NCBI RefSeq assembly: GCF_964355755.1
Contig: NC_092676.1
Span: forward strand, 5,192,288-5,256,287
Reading direction: 5' to 3'
From: Antedon mediterranea
Lineage: Eukaryota > Echinodermata > Crinoidea > Comatulida > Antedonidae
Length of the DNA stretch: 64,000 nucleotides
Shown: positions 57,601-64,000 of the stretch, in pieces
Layout of the letters: the number at the start of each line of letters is the position of its first letter
Numbering within the stretch: position 1 is the stretch's first letter
Position numbers and translations under genes: made by a program
Notes under the pieces: model-generated
The model's database searches: none
Seen by the model: the letters and a program-made list of their open reading frames with translations, nothing else
Told to the model about the DNA's origin: nothing

Positions 57601-59981
57601 CCGCACCTGGCCTTTAAAATGAATTTAAAAATAAAAACAATATTATTAGGAACAATATGTATGTTAATAATTAAATGTGTAAAGAGAGAAAGAGAGTACA
57701 AAATAACAATGTGAAGAGAAATGTATATGGAAATAAAAGTGGGACAAAACCCAGGTAAGACAAAAAAAAAACACTTAGCATAGTGAAATATTTAACCATA
57801 CTCAAAACATTATTTGTTTTAAATTTTAAAATATTATTTATTGTTAATTGGTCATTAAATAAAGAGATTTAATCATTATGTTATGTTATTAAATGCATTA
57901 AGATGATAAATAATAATTAGAAATTGTTAATACCTGTAAGTATTTTCTTTCATTTCTAAAAATAAATTATGAAATGAAATTCATACAATGAATATTCAAC
58001 ATTCAGTTTTTTAAACAATTTTTTAAAGTCATTCATTGTAACATTGTCTTTATTTAAAGAGATCAATTATCATATTATTTATTATTAAAAACATTGAATA
58101 CATGAAAGTATTAGTATTATGCTATTATCACTTGATAGTGTGATACTATAACATACACACTGTATGATATGCACTATAGAAAACAAATATTGCTTTAAAA
58201 AACAGTAGTAATAATAAAAACATACAGTATATTTTATTTAAAACCACTTAGTGTTATTATTTAATTGTTTTTTTGTCTCAGGAATAGCAAATATCATTTC
58301 TGCTAACACGATAATGGTGGATTCTAAATCATCTGAATGTTCACGCTATTTTGGATTTTCAGTGTTATGCAAATCATAATTTTGACAGGCTAAGACAAGT
58401 TTTGGGGTTCAAGAAATTCATATCACTATAACATACGTACTGTACGATATGCATATGAAAACCAAATATTGCTTTAAAAAACCAGTAGTAATAATAAATT
58501 AAATATTGGTTATCTTAACAGGTATTTACAGGAAAACGCTATAACTACCATAGAACCAGATGCATTTTCTTCTTTTGCTTCATCACTTAATCGTTTGTAA
58601 GTTCAAACTATGTGATTTTATTATAATTTAAATATTCCCCAACATACTATGAAGTAGCTATTTGGAAAATAATTTATCCTGCAGGTTAAAAGTTAAAAAT
58701 ATAGGATACAACGTTAGTTATTTGCTGTAAGATTCAACTTGAATTGAACGAGAAACTTTGCAAACAAGTGTAAAAGTGTATTTGGTTTTCATCGGGATTC
58801 TTAACTTAATGTATTGCAACACTGGAATGGTTACGTATAAATAATTTTTTTTAAACAACACATTTATGATAATATTAGTCGTTGATTATATTCATTCCAA
58901 TTTTCCTTCTGACTTCGCAAATTATTTCACAAGAGCCCCTGGTTATTTACCTCCTATACAACCTATACTCAAGAAATATTACATAACCTTTATTTTAAAA
59001 CGTTACTATTTTCAAAATTTACTATGGTTAATCATCGTTGAATATTATCATTTAGATATTTATATGGGAACAGATTGCTGTTTTACGAAGATAAAACTTT
59101 TAAAGAATTGACCAACTTAACAACATTGTAAGTATGACAGGTGTGCATACACAATGTTGCTGTTATTATTTTTCAAAATCAATATTTAAGAATTTGAATT
59201 TCATTTAATTCGTACAACTCAGGTCAATTGTCTTAAGTGTATCTCATGGTTAAAGTGTTGATTGGTCCTTTAATTACATTAATGTGTATTATTCATCGGC
59301 GTTCTATACACTAATTTATCAGTTATGTTAATGTTTCCGTAAACTTTATGTCTAAGGGTATGTTCTGACTCACACCACATTGGAGGTGCTTTGCTTTCAG
59401 CTGCTAAACCTTTTTTATAACAATATTGGCGCTGTTGTTTAACCAGTTTCAATTTTTTTTATTGAATATTCTGTTTTAATTTTAGGAAGCTATTATCAGT
59501 AATCTTGTCATATAATCTACATTAATAATTTAAATGTTAGTTTATGTTCAATATAAAATATACATTAACATTAATATGGTAATTCCAATTAAATGTTACA
59601 GTTCATAGTATGTTCTTATTCTTTGTGTAATTATATTATGAGAATACACATAATACGGTGATATTCTGAATAGAATTTATCAGAAAGTATCAATTACTGA
59701 ATTTATTTGAATAAACGCCTTCCAAGTACGCAAAACAATTAAGTAAATTTCCTTCAATTGTTAAAACTGTTAAAATGCAACTAAAAATCAGTCGCATTCA
59801 TTTGTTGTGTGTTTACTTTTTCTTTTATAGGCGATCTGATTGTGCAAGACTGTGTTGACTCGTTGGAGATATTGATGACTGTCAACCTCGATGTGAAGAT
59901 GTACAAACAAGAGATGTATTGATTTTTATTCTTTTAATTTCCTTTATTTTGTCGAACAAAATCCACACGAAAACAAAATGA
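35916..59981 (+). CDS. LRR receptor gene with tandem single-LRR exon cassettes (whole locus)
   Basis: Predicted order: exon 1 (35,916-36,663, signal sequence and repeat stalk), exon 2 (37,317-37,461, LRRNT), 15 single-LRR exons between 37,660 and 59,127, and a last exon from 59,831. Joined as read, the CDS is 667 codons to the first in-frame TGA, or 708 codons to the next stop, which would add a membrane helix and short basic tail. Every LRR exon starts and ends in phase 2, so cassettes can be skipped or reordered without frame loss. Twelve cassettes (38,107-56,713) are near identical; most sit in a ~1.25-kb tandem unit. The repeat type resembles extracellular LRRs such as lamprey VLR and Toll ectodomains. 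No TIR domain or canonical LRRCT is seen. The likely role is cell-surface recognition (inference). Whether one transcript uses all cassettes is unknown. Confidence 0.7.
36195..36645 (+). repeat. Coding minisatellite (48-nt unit)
   Basis: GTTACCGATCATGATGTTAC, CGATTCTGTTGATCGTGTTA and CCAATCCT make up the unit. Long frames also stay open in a second plus-strand frame and on the minus strand, a by-product of the repeat. Copy number is likely polymorphic. Confidence 0.85.
36740..37160. repeat. 49-bp minisatellite in intron 1 of the LRR gene
   Basis: Six to eight copies of AGCTAGGTAGACATGTCTGA followed by CTGTAGATTGCATTTATTAG and TGCTGTCAC; the first copies are diverged. Confidence 0.9.
37317..37461 (+). 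CDS. LRR gene exon 2: LRRNT cap
   Basis: 145 nt between acceptor GTCTTTACAG and donor GAATT|GTAAGT; enters phase 1 and exits phase 2. Encodes EAECPTGCKCVAPRW and then HRVRCRPPW. The spacing C-x3-C-x-C-x13-C is the standard LRRNT disulfide cap of extracellular LRR proteins. It ends VPITEL, which leads into the first LRR. This anchors the locus as a secreted or membrane LRR protein. Confidence 0.85.
37660..37728 (+). CDS. LRR gene exon 3: first LRR (23 residues)
   Basis: 69 nt after acceptor ACCTATAAG, ending AAACT|GTAGGC. Encodes VEHNEISTLPTHVFDSLTAL. One codon shorter than the cassettes, and its flanks do not match the 1.25-kb unit, so it is a divergent capping LRR. The donor is weak (GTAGGC). 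Confidence 0.65.
38107..38178 (+). CDS. LRR cassette 1
   Basis: 72 nt, acceptor TTTGAAG, donor GGCT|GTAAGT. Encodes DLYGNQISTLPANVFDRLTV then LTW. Variable residues: D, Y-G before Asn, V and W near the end. Confidence 0.85.
38451..39000. mobile_element. TTAA-flanked TIR element in the first array unit
   Basis: Ends AGATGTATTGTCCCTTGAAA and its inverse near 38,980-39,000 (GGGACAATACATCT), with TTAA at 38,447-38,450 and 39,001-39,004. The empty site is visible in other units (GTTTAATTTGTTTTAACAAT). 550 bp, no coding frame. The TTAA target suggests a piggyBac-type MITE. Confidence 0.9.
39903..39974 (+). CDS. LRR cassette 2
   Basis: 72 nt, acceptor CTTTAAAG, donor ACCT|GTAAGT. Encodes SLSGNQISTLPANVFDKLTA then LTY. 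Confidence 0.85.
41169..41240 (+). CDS. LRR cassette 3
   Basis: 72 nt, acceptor TTTGAAG. Encodes GLSGNQISTLPANVFDRLTA then LTH. Followed by an unusually short 446-bp intron to cassette 4. Confidence 0.85.
41687..41758 (+). CDS. LRR cassette 4
   Basis: 72 nt. Encodes DLGWNKIRTLPANLFDRLTA then LTT. The most diverged member of the central array: it also changes the framework at Q-to-K, S-to-R and V-to-L. Confidence 0.85.
42935..43006 (+). CDS. LRR cassette 5
   Basis: 72 nt, acceptor CACTTTTAAG (variant shared with cassette 7). Encodes YLSWNQISTLPANVFDKLTA then LTH. Confidence 0.85.
44194..44265 (+). CDS. LRR cassette 6
   Basis: 72 nt. Encodes DLQINQISTLPANVFDKLTA then LTK. Identical in nucleotide sequence to cassette 12. 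Confidence 0.85.
45449..45520 (+). CDS. LRR cassette 7
   Basis: 72 nt, acceptor CACTTTTAAG. Encodes YLYRNQISTLPANVFDKLTA then LTY. Confidence 0.85.
46705..46776 (+). CDS. LRR cassette 8
   Basis: 72 nt. Encodes DFSWNQISTLPANVFDRLTA then LTK. A conserved Leu of the beta strand is replaced by Phe. Confidence 0.85.
47650..48816. mobile_element. Fold-back element with GGCGGCCGCC repeats, 8-bp TSD
   Basis: Ends ACGGAAGCCCGTTCGGGCCA and the exact inverse, with AGTATTAT duplicated at 47,642-47,649 and 48,817-48,824. Inverted arms are hundreds of bases long. About five copies of a ~23-bp unit (TTATCTGGCGGCCGCCACTTAA-like) lie on the left and about eleven on the right, followed by a paired segment with TTCGGCTCTTTTA words. 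Each repeat contains a NotI-type GCGGCCGC palindrome. There is no coding frame. An 8-bp duplication fits hAT-like or fold-back elements. Confidence 0.9.
49127..49198 (+). CDS. LRR cassette 9
   Basis: 72 nt. Encodes SLSRNQISTLPANVFDRLTA then LTH. Confidence 0.85.
50352..50423 (+). CDS. LRR cassette 10
   Basis: 72 nt. Encodes SLSINPISTLPANVFDRLTA then LTD. The framework Gln after Asn is Pro. Confidence 0.85.
50810..51545 (+). mobile_element. 5'-truncated LINE with reverse transcriptase (CR1/Rex1-like)
   Basis: LINE sequence starts abruptly inside the array unit; the first ~12 codons of the open frame (50,773-51,567) belong to the host intron. The RT part shows VNTGVPQGCVLSPLLY and KYADDTALIG (catalytic Asp pair), then WCKDNFLDLNINKTKEMVFD and KYLGVEID. 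The WCxxNxLxLNxxKTKEMVxDFR block resembles CR1/Rex1-group non-LTR elements. The endonuclease and N-terminal RT are missing, so it is a dead 5'-truncated insertion. It interrupts the intron between cassettes 10 and 11 without touching an exon. Confidence 0.85.
51546..52000 (+). mobile_element. tRNA-derived SINE with RTE-type tail
   Basis: GTGGTGTAATGGTTA resembles an A box and GGTTCAAGTCCCACTG a B box, about 35 nt apart. A body with GACCTTGACCTATGACC-like words, a CA microsatellite (51,920-51,968) and the tail AACATAACCTCCTTGGCGGAGG follow. That tail is typical of RTE-mobilised repeats in marine animals. It joins the LINE fragment directly, so either a nested insertion or a chimeric transcript was integrated. 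Confidence 0.65.
52797..52868 (+). CDS. LRR cassette 11
   Basis: 72 nt, acceptor TTTGAAG. Encodes ILGYNQISTLPANVFDRLTA then LRE. Thr-to-Arg at the penultimate variable region is unique to this copy. Confidence 0.85.
52960..56058. mobile_element. 3.1-kb insertion replacing part of an array unit
   Basis: Unit sequence stops after TATGATATGCATTTAA and resumes at TATTTGTTTTTAAATTTTAA. The interior holds degenerate ~240-bp repeats (about 53,780-54,620) with TGACCTTGTAAATAGGTCA and ATGCGTAACTAAGGA words. It also holds an inverted pair around CTCCCGTAAGTGGCC/GGCCGCTTACGGG (54,653-54,706) and a G-rich block (54,935-55,260). No transposase or RT is seen. It may be several nested elements. Confidence 0.55.
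54650..54715. repeat. Short inverted repeat (GTAAGTGGCC / GGCCGCTTAC)
   Basis: CAGTTGAACCTCCCGTAAGT and an imperfect inverse 25 bases later look like the terminal piece of a widespread TIR repeat of marine invertebrates. Only one end is visible. Confidence 0.4.
56642..56713 (+). CDS. LRR cassette 12
   Basis: 72 nt, identical to cassette 6, including DLQINQISTLPANVFDKLTA then LTK. The flanking intron shares cassette 6's small deletion (AATAATACATAATGTATG). Confidence 0.85.
57077..57613. mobile_element. TTAA-flanked element, complete copy
   Basis: Inserted in the array unit at CTTAAAGCTTAA|AAGCTCAGC, ending GCCCGCACCTGGCCT|TTAA, with TTAA on both sides and weak inverted ends (AAAGCTCAGC against AAAGGCCAGG). 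537 bp, no coding frame. The right end matches the fragment at the very start of the window. Confidence 0.8.
58522..58596 (+). CDS. LRR gene: penultimate LRR exon (25 residues)
   Basis: 75 nt after acceptor TATCTTAACAG, ending CGTTT|GTAAGT. Encodes YLQENAITTIEPDAFSSFAS then SLNR. Diverged from the cassettes, as expected for a fixed terminal repeat. Its upstream intron (AATATTGGTTATCTTAACAG) is the parent of the acceptor relics found in every array unit. Confidence 0.8.
59056..59127 (+). CDS. LRR gene: last LRR exon
   Basis: 72 nt after acceptor TATCATTTAG, ending CATT|GTAAGT. Encodes YLYGNRLLFYEDKTFKELTN then LTT. Fits the LRR pattern LxLxxN...F..L..L. An overlapping open frame beginning near 58,866 is in another frame and is not coding. 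Confidence 0.78.
59831..59981 (+). pseudogene. LRR gene last exon: Cys-rich turn, membrane helix, tail; in-frame TGA
   Basis: After acceptor TTCTTTTATAG the phase-2 frame reads RSDCARLC and then TGA at 59,856-59,858. Beyond it the same frame stays open: LVGDIDDCQPRCEDVQTRD, a hydrophobic helix (VLIFILLISFILSN) and a basic tail (KIHTKTK), ending at TGA 59,979-59,981. Four cysteines on either side of the stop look like a shortened C-terminal cap before a membrane anchor. Read literally, the product lacks the anchor. A nonsense mutation, allele, readthrough or assembly error are all possible. The conserved frame beyond the stop argues that an anchored form existed recently. Confidence 0.6.
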
Positions 59982-60195
59982 ATCACTGTCAAGTGGCTCA
60001 CCAAAGTGGAAATGGGCAAGAAAACACATAATTAAACTAGAGAGCAATCTGGGAATCTATGCCTCCGTCTACAGTATAATTTTTCTACATAAAAATCTGC
60101 TTTTTAAAATTGTTATTTATTTTCTAAATGTCTTAGTACTATGTGTGATTTTACACTGAATTCAACTAAAAAAAATAGTAAATCGGCGTTTGGTG

Positions 60196-60341
60196 TAAAG
60201 CCCTGTCTACACTACCAAACTAAGTTGACAAAAAAGGTGTAATGTGTCCAAATGTGGTTTTGATATGTCGTCGTCATGTCCATATATGGGCACATCACAT
60301 TTTTTTGTCACATAAGGTTTGATAGTGTAGACAGAGCTTTA
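60196..60341. mobile_element. MITE, GTCTACACTATCAAAC family
   Basis: TAAAGCCCTGTCTACACTAC on the left and TTTGATAGTGTAGACAGAGC inverted on the right; about 146 bp. Confidence 0.85.
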
Positions 60342-60446
60342 CAACCAGACAATCTTAAGATTGCACTGCCTCTGAAGTCACTGACAGGCTGATATGTTAT
60401 TGCCATTTTATTGTATTTAACAGCATTGTGTTTATTGTAATTGCAG

Positions 60447-60538
60447 TGTGTTACCTCAAGACATTCGTGTCCAGTAAGAAATGACAGAGAAATCTCAACG
60501 GAATATGAAATGTATAAAAACGAAAAGAAAGCAAGGGT

Positions 60539-60570
<32 letters not shown>

Positions 60571-60596
60571 CTGGTTCCGGTTCCGGATATTCGTAA
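60447..60596 (+). CDS. Possible terminal exon with poly-Asp run
   Basis: After acceptor TTGTAATTGCAG the frame reads CVTSRHSCPVRNDREISTEY, then EMYKNEKKARV, ten Asp from a GAT microsatellite, AGSGSGYS and TAA. The reading is protein-like, but its phase does not match the LRR gene donors and no partner is seen. Chance is possible. Confidence 0.2.
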
Positions 60597-60827
60597 TGGC
60601 AATTGGTTCTCATCGATTGGATGAGGATTCCTGAGGAAATATAATGTTTGGGCAACGACATTCATTATCCTCATACACAATTGTATATATGTTTAAGTGC
60701 AAAAAGTGCGTCACAGTTTGGTTTCCTCTCAATCCAATTGCGCAATCTCTATTTCTGGTTTTGCTTATGAAATTTGTATCTATCGTATTCGTATGTAATC
60801 TTCAGCATCTAAAAATATTTTATTGCA

Positions 60828-61202
60828 GTAATTATTCGAATAAACGCCCCTTCCCCTACATAGAAAATTAATTTGAATAAACGCCCAAACACCTTAATAA
60901 AAATACCCTCAAATAAACGCCCGGGGCATTTATTTATTTCCTCGAATAAAAACCCTGTCACATATACACAATATTGTATTACAACATCTATTTGTAGTAC
61001 TGTAGGTAGAATTCATTGATTGTCATCTACAATTTACCAAGTATTTTGAAACAATTTTTACTGTATTTTATCACTTTCATATCCAGCGGGTATTTATTTA
61101 TTGATTATATGTTACCAAATTACACTCAAAAAAATAAACGCCTCCCCTAAATAAACCTGAACACGAAGCGCTCCAGGGCCTTTGGCTTATTCGAATAATT
61201 AC
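60828..61202. mobile_element. TIR element, GTAATTATTCGAATAA ends
   Basis: Left GTAATTATTCGAATAAACGC and right inverted TTATTCGAATAATTAC, about 375 bp. Inside are several AATAAACGCCC words. Related words (GTTTATT with CCTCC) occur at 4,560-4,750. Confidence 0.75.
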
Positions 61203-63102
61203 GGTACTGTATATATTTGTGATCACAATGATGTAACTTAAATTGTATAATCCATTTTTGTTTAAAATTATCACACTGCAAGTTTAAAGTTCGTTTTTAG
61301 GATTTTATCAGTAATTATACATTCACTAATTCATAATAATACACATGATAATTTATTTAATTTATTGTGTTATCTTGTGAGTTTGAATTGACATCTGTAC
61401 GAAAGATTGTAACGTTTAAATAGGCATATCATGGAAGTTATTCATTCGTTCATTTATTTGGTAAAAACAAGAAAAATGTATGAGAACAGGATAATTACAC
61501 GCAATACTGTGTGTACTAGAAATAGGATTTAAAAATGTATAAACTTCATTAAGGTTTCATCAAATGTTATTTGATTATTTTAATTGCGAGTAGTGTGGCT
61601 CTTGGCCTGACATTTTTAAAGTATAATTGCAATTTACCTTGCAGCTCTAAAGTGTTTTTTAAACAAACTTATATTTTTACCAGCACGTATGAACTTAAAT
61701 TTGAATACTAGCAGCTCTAATTTTCAAAATTGTCTTAGCTCAGTCCCAACCATGATAGGGCTGGTCCTGGAGACTTATATGTTCTGTTTCATATATCAAT
61801 GTATAAGTGCAATTTCCGAGGATCTAACAGCTCTATTTTCAAACTGTGCTTAGCTAAGCCCCAGGCATGGTGGTGGGGCTGAGGTACTGGAGACTCTGTT
61901 TCATATTGGTTATTAGTTAGTTTCACATTTACAATTTTAGCACCCCTCCAGACAGCAATCTGGTATATAAGATAATTTCAGTTTAACCTAATATGGTGAT
62001 GATTGCATTGTATGGAAATGGAAAAAGAACAATGTCAGAAAACGTAAATTCTAAATTTACATTAGAACTGAAACATGTTACATTCTTAATAATATTGGTT
62101 AATTAAATTGAATATCTTAACACAAGGTGTTGAATTGCATTGCTTGAATATTGTATTTTCATTTCACGTTTTGTGTAATAACAAGGTTTATCGCAAATAA
62201 CGTGCGCGACGCATGGTGTAGGAAGGACATGGGAGCAAACGCCACGACGCGTACGTACGTAATTTGATGTTTTTACGTATGCGCGCGTTGTGACATACTT
62301 TGCTCCCAAACCCTTCCCATTATACATTTTGCAATCAATCATTTGCGATACACCTTACGGTCATTAAAGAAATAACATAGATTCTTTGTTTTTGTTTTCC
62401 GCTTACTGTTATCGCTCGGCTGTGTAACTTGGCCTTTAGGAAGATGGATTAAATTGTTCCCGATCGAAAAGACTGACGAGTAACGTCACATCATGGGATG
62501 ACATTGTTACGAAGCAAAATTTGGGACATAGCAAAATAAATACTTACAATTGTGATACAAGAATTCTATATTTGATCAAAACGATTTCTGTACTGTACTA
62601 TGCCTACCTAGACGTAATGAACTCTTATTTGTACACAATTATTTACGTACATAAATTATGATAAGTAAGTACAATTATGTAAGTACAGAAAAATACAGAA
62701 TGTTGTCGACACAGAATTGAGATCTCTCAGGCCTACCCACCCAAAAACAATAATAATTTAATATTAACAGAATTACCTAGGCCTATTAGGCTATATACAA
62801 ACTTAACTATATATATGAAAATTAATTATGTCTGCGTGTGAAGGTTCCTCAAAATACCTCACATTTAGATAAACGTAAAGATGCCTGTTTGAAAGATATC
62901 CATGGCGCCGAATCACGTATATCAGAGCCGACGTGGACATATAAAAATGAAGCCCCTAGAAGGGAAGGGGAATTTATAGGTCATTTCAATCGATTTCTGA
63001 GCACATAAAATTTCACATGAAAGAATACATTTTAGGTTACACGCACTTTTAAGCACTGGGCCTGGTGCGCCACTGGTTATATTCACGCAAAATCTATTCT
63101 TC
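61203..63102. other. Gene-free stretch
   Basis: AT-rich. A ~110-bp block with GCAGCTCTAATTTTC and GGAGACT words at 61,708-61,790 recurs imperfectly at 61,826-61,905. A GC-rich imperfect palindrome with ACGTACGT lies at 62,190-62,330. No gene is supported. Confidence 0.35.
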
Positions 63103-63269
63103 TAATGCTCTGTCTACACTATCAAACTAGTTTGACAAAAACAGTTTGATGTGCCCAAATATGGTAGTGATATGCCCAAATATGGAAGTGATATGACATA
63201 ATCATGTCCCTATATGGGCACATCACATTTTTTTGTCACATAAAGTTTGATAGTGTAGACAAAGCTTTA
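63103..63269. mobile_element. MITE, GTCTACACTATCAAAC family, most intact copy
   Basis: TAATGCTCTGTCTACACTAT and the inverted TTTGATAGTGTAGACAAAGC at the right. The ATATGGTAGTGATATG core word is repeated. Confidence 0.88.
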
Positions 63270-63360
63270 AATACTGTATTTTCTGAATGCGTGTGTCATA
63301 GAAGTCTTACTTTCTATTTCATTTCATCAATTTAATGATTTTGCTGTTGAAAATATGCAG

Positions 63361-63746
63361 AGGGGGGGGGGGGACATGTCAGCGATGAAGACCACTCAAA
63401 TAAAAAGTGTACCAAAATTAAGTCCACTTGCCAGTGGAGAAATAAATTTTATCGAAACAAAACTTGGAATTCAAAAGAAACGAAATGGGAATTGTGTCTA
63501 CTAAAAGACGACCAGCCATGTAGTCATGATCTAAATATCAATAAAAAAAACAATTTAATGTGTGCATATGTTTCACAAATTCATACAACACATAACATTA
63601 GTGTAGACAGATTACATGTAGAATTAACATTGCTAAACAAATATGGTATTAGGAAAAACACAACGGTGCCGATTAAAATGTTCAGATCCAACTCCTTCAC
63701 TCCGAGTGCAGAATGTAGAAATTTTGGAACTTATAGTAGACAATAA
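63361..63746 (+). CDS. Possible cytokine-receptor-like / FN3-type exon
   Basis: The frame opens after acceptor AAATATGCAG (phase 1) and a G run, and reads to TAA at 63,744-63,746. It contains STCQWRNKF, KWELCLLKDDQPCSHDL, LMCAYVSQIHTTHNISVDRL and VELTLLNKYGIRKNTTV. A C-x-W, further cysteines, then a beta-rich stretch ending in L-N-x-x-G recalls the cysteine-bearing fibronectin-like domain of class I cytokine receptors. The end may be a missed donor rather than a real stop, since the gene would continue past the window. Family assignment is tentative. Confidence 0.35.
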
Positions 63747-64000
63747 AGCAATACAAAATTCACCAATACGATTTGCAAAAGGATGCGAATGAACTGGTTT
63801 ATTTTGATAATATTTATTTACTGTATTTAGTTTGTTTTTTAGTTTACTGTGATTGAAAGTATAATCCATTCAATAGAAAGAATAAATTTACTAATAGGTT
63901 AACAAACATTATGAAACATTATTATTCTTTATCTAATGTACATGGTATGTTTCCTGTGAAATGAATTCCTTGTTACGAGTAGGGGGTAAACCCCAATGAA
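63747..64000. other. Window edge, no feature seen
   Basis: AT-rich sequence without open frame or repeat. Confidence 0.3.

Larger units (their letters stand above)
37729..58200. repeat. ~1.25-kb tandem exon-intron array
   Basis: Exon-to-exon spacing is 1,796, 1,266, 518, 1,248, 1,259, 1,255, 1,256, 2,422, 1,225, 2,445 and 3,845 bp from cassette 1 to cassette 12. Subtracting the mobile insertions listed separately restores about 1.25 kb in the long intervals. Each full unit has the cassette with its donor intron, a second half that starts with an exon-end relic (ACCTGTAAGTATTTTCCTC), and an acceptor relic (TTATAACAGGGATTTACAG). Introns are AT-rich and as conserved as the exons, showing recent unit duplication or gene conversion. 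Short minus-strand frames recurring every unit (for example at 39,062, 42,080 and 43,376) are not genes. Confidence 0.9.

Noticed and set aside
59856-59858. TGA as a selenocysteine codon
   Set aside because: No SECIS-like hairpin was recognised downstream and LRR receptors are not known selenoproteins; mutation or readthrough is simpler.
37317-59981. Calling the locus a true VLR gene
   Set aside because: It lacks a canonical LRRCT and the incomplete germline-gene-plus-flanking-cassette layout of jawless vertebrates; cassettes here are already ordered, spliceable exons.
60308-60680. Minus-strand frames with poly-Ser or poly-Ile
   Set aside because: Created by the GAT microsatellite read antisense.

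Overview
This is an AT-rich animal nuclear genome window. It has spliced genes with GT-AG introns, many short inverted-repeat transposons, non-LTR retroelements, SINEs and satellites. The recurrent TAGGCCTA-like words, a two-gene SLC46 (MFS) cluster and a large leucine-rich-repeat (LRR) receptor locus suggest a marine invertebrate deuterostome, most likely an echinoderm. That assignment is inference, not proof.

Layout. 1-9,040 is repeat-dominated: a 56-bp minisatellite, a TIR transposon with a 10-bp target duplication, a fold-back element built of short tandem words, and composite palindromic elements. 9,460-10,311 (minus) is an intronless coding exon for a sulfotransferase-like protein, followed by a 5S-rRNA-derived SINE. 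11,800-14,290 is a ~184-bp satellite with a palindrome in each unit. 14,870-16,235 holds a TIR element carrying a Myb/SANT-like fragment, flanked by minisatellites. 16,452-19,439 (plus) and 20,131-24,206 (minus) are two convergent five-exon SLC46-family transporters with identical internal exon sizes (132, 84 and 157 nt). 25,328-29,358 is a MITE split by a fold-back element that holds a recent 1.42-kb tandem duplication. 30,050-34,800 holds palindromic elements and a rearranged segmental duplication.

35,916-59,981 is the main discovery candidate: a single-pass LRR receptor gene. Exon 1 gives a signal sequence and a threonine/aspartate-rich repeat stalk, and exon 2 an LRRNT cap. Then come 15 separate LRR exons, 12 of them near-identical 72-nt cassettes carried mostly by a ~1.25-kb tandem repeat. 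A last exon encodes a cysteine-containing stretch, a membrane helix and a basic tail, but is interrupted by an in-frame TGA. All cassettes are symmetric phase 2-2 exons, so any subset can be joined in frame. Differences between cassettes fall mainly on the predicted concave ligand-facing positions, as in lamprey variable lymphocyte receptor modules. The array has also been invaded by at least five mobile elements.

59,982-64,000 holds MITEs, one speculative exon and, at the edge, a possible cytokine-receptor-like exon. All gene models come from reading splice sites and frames by eye; no search or transcript evidence was available.
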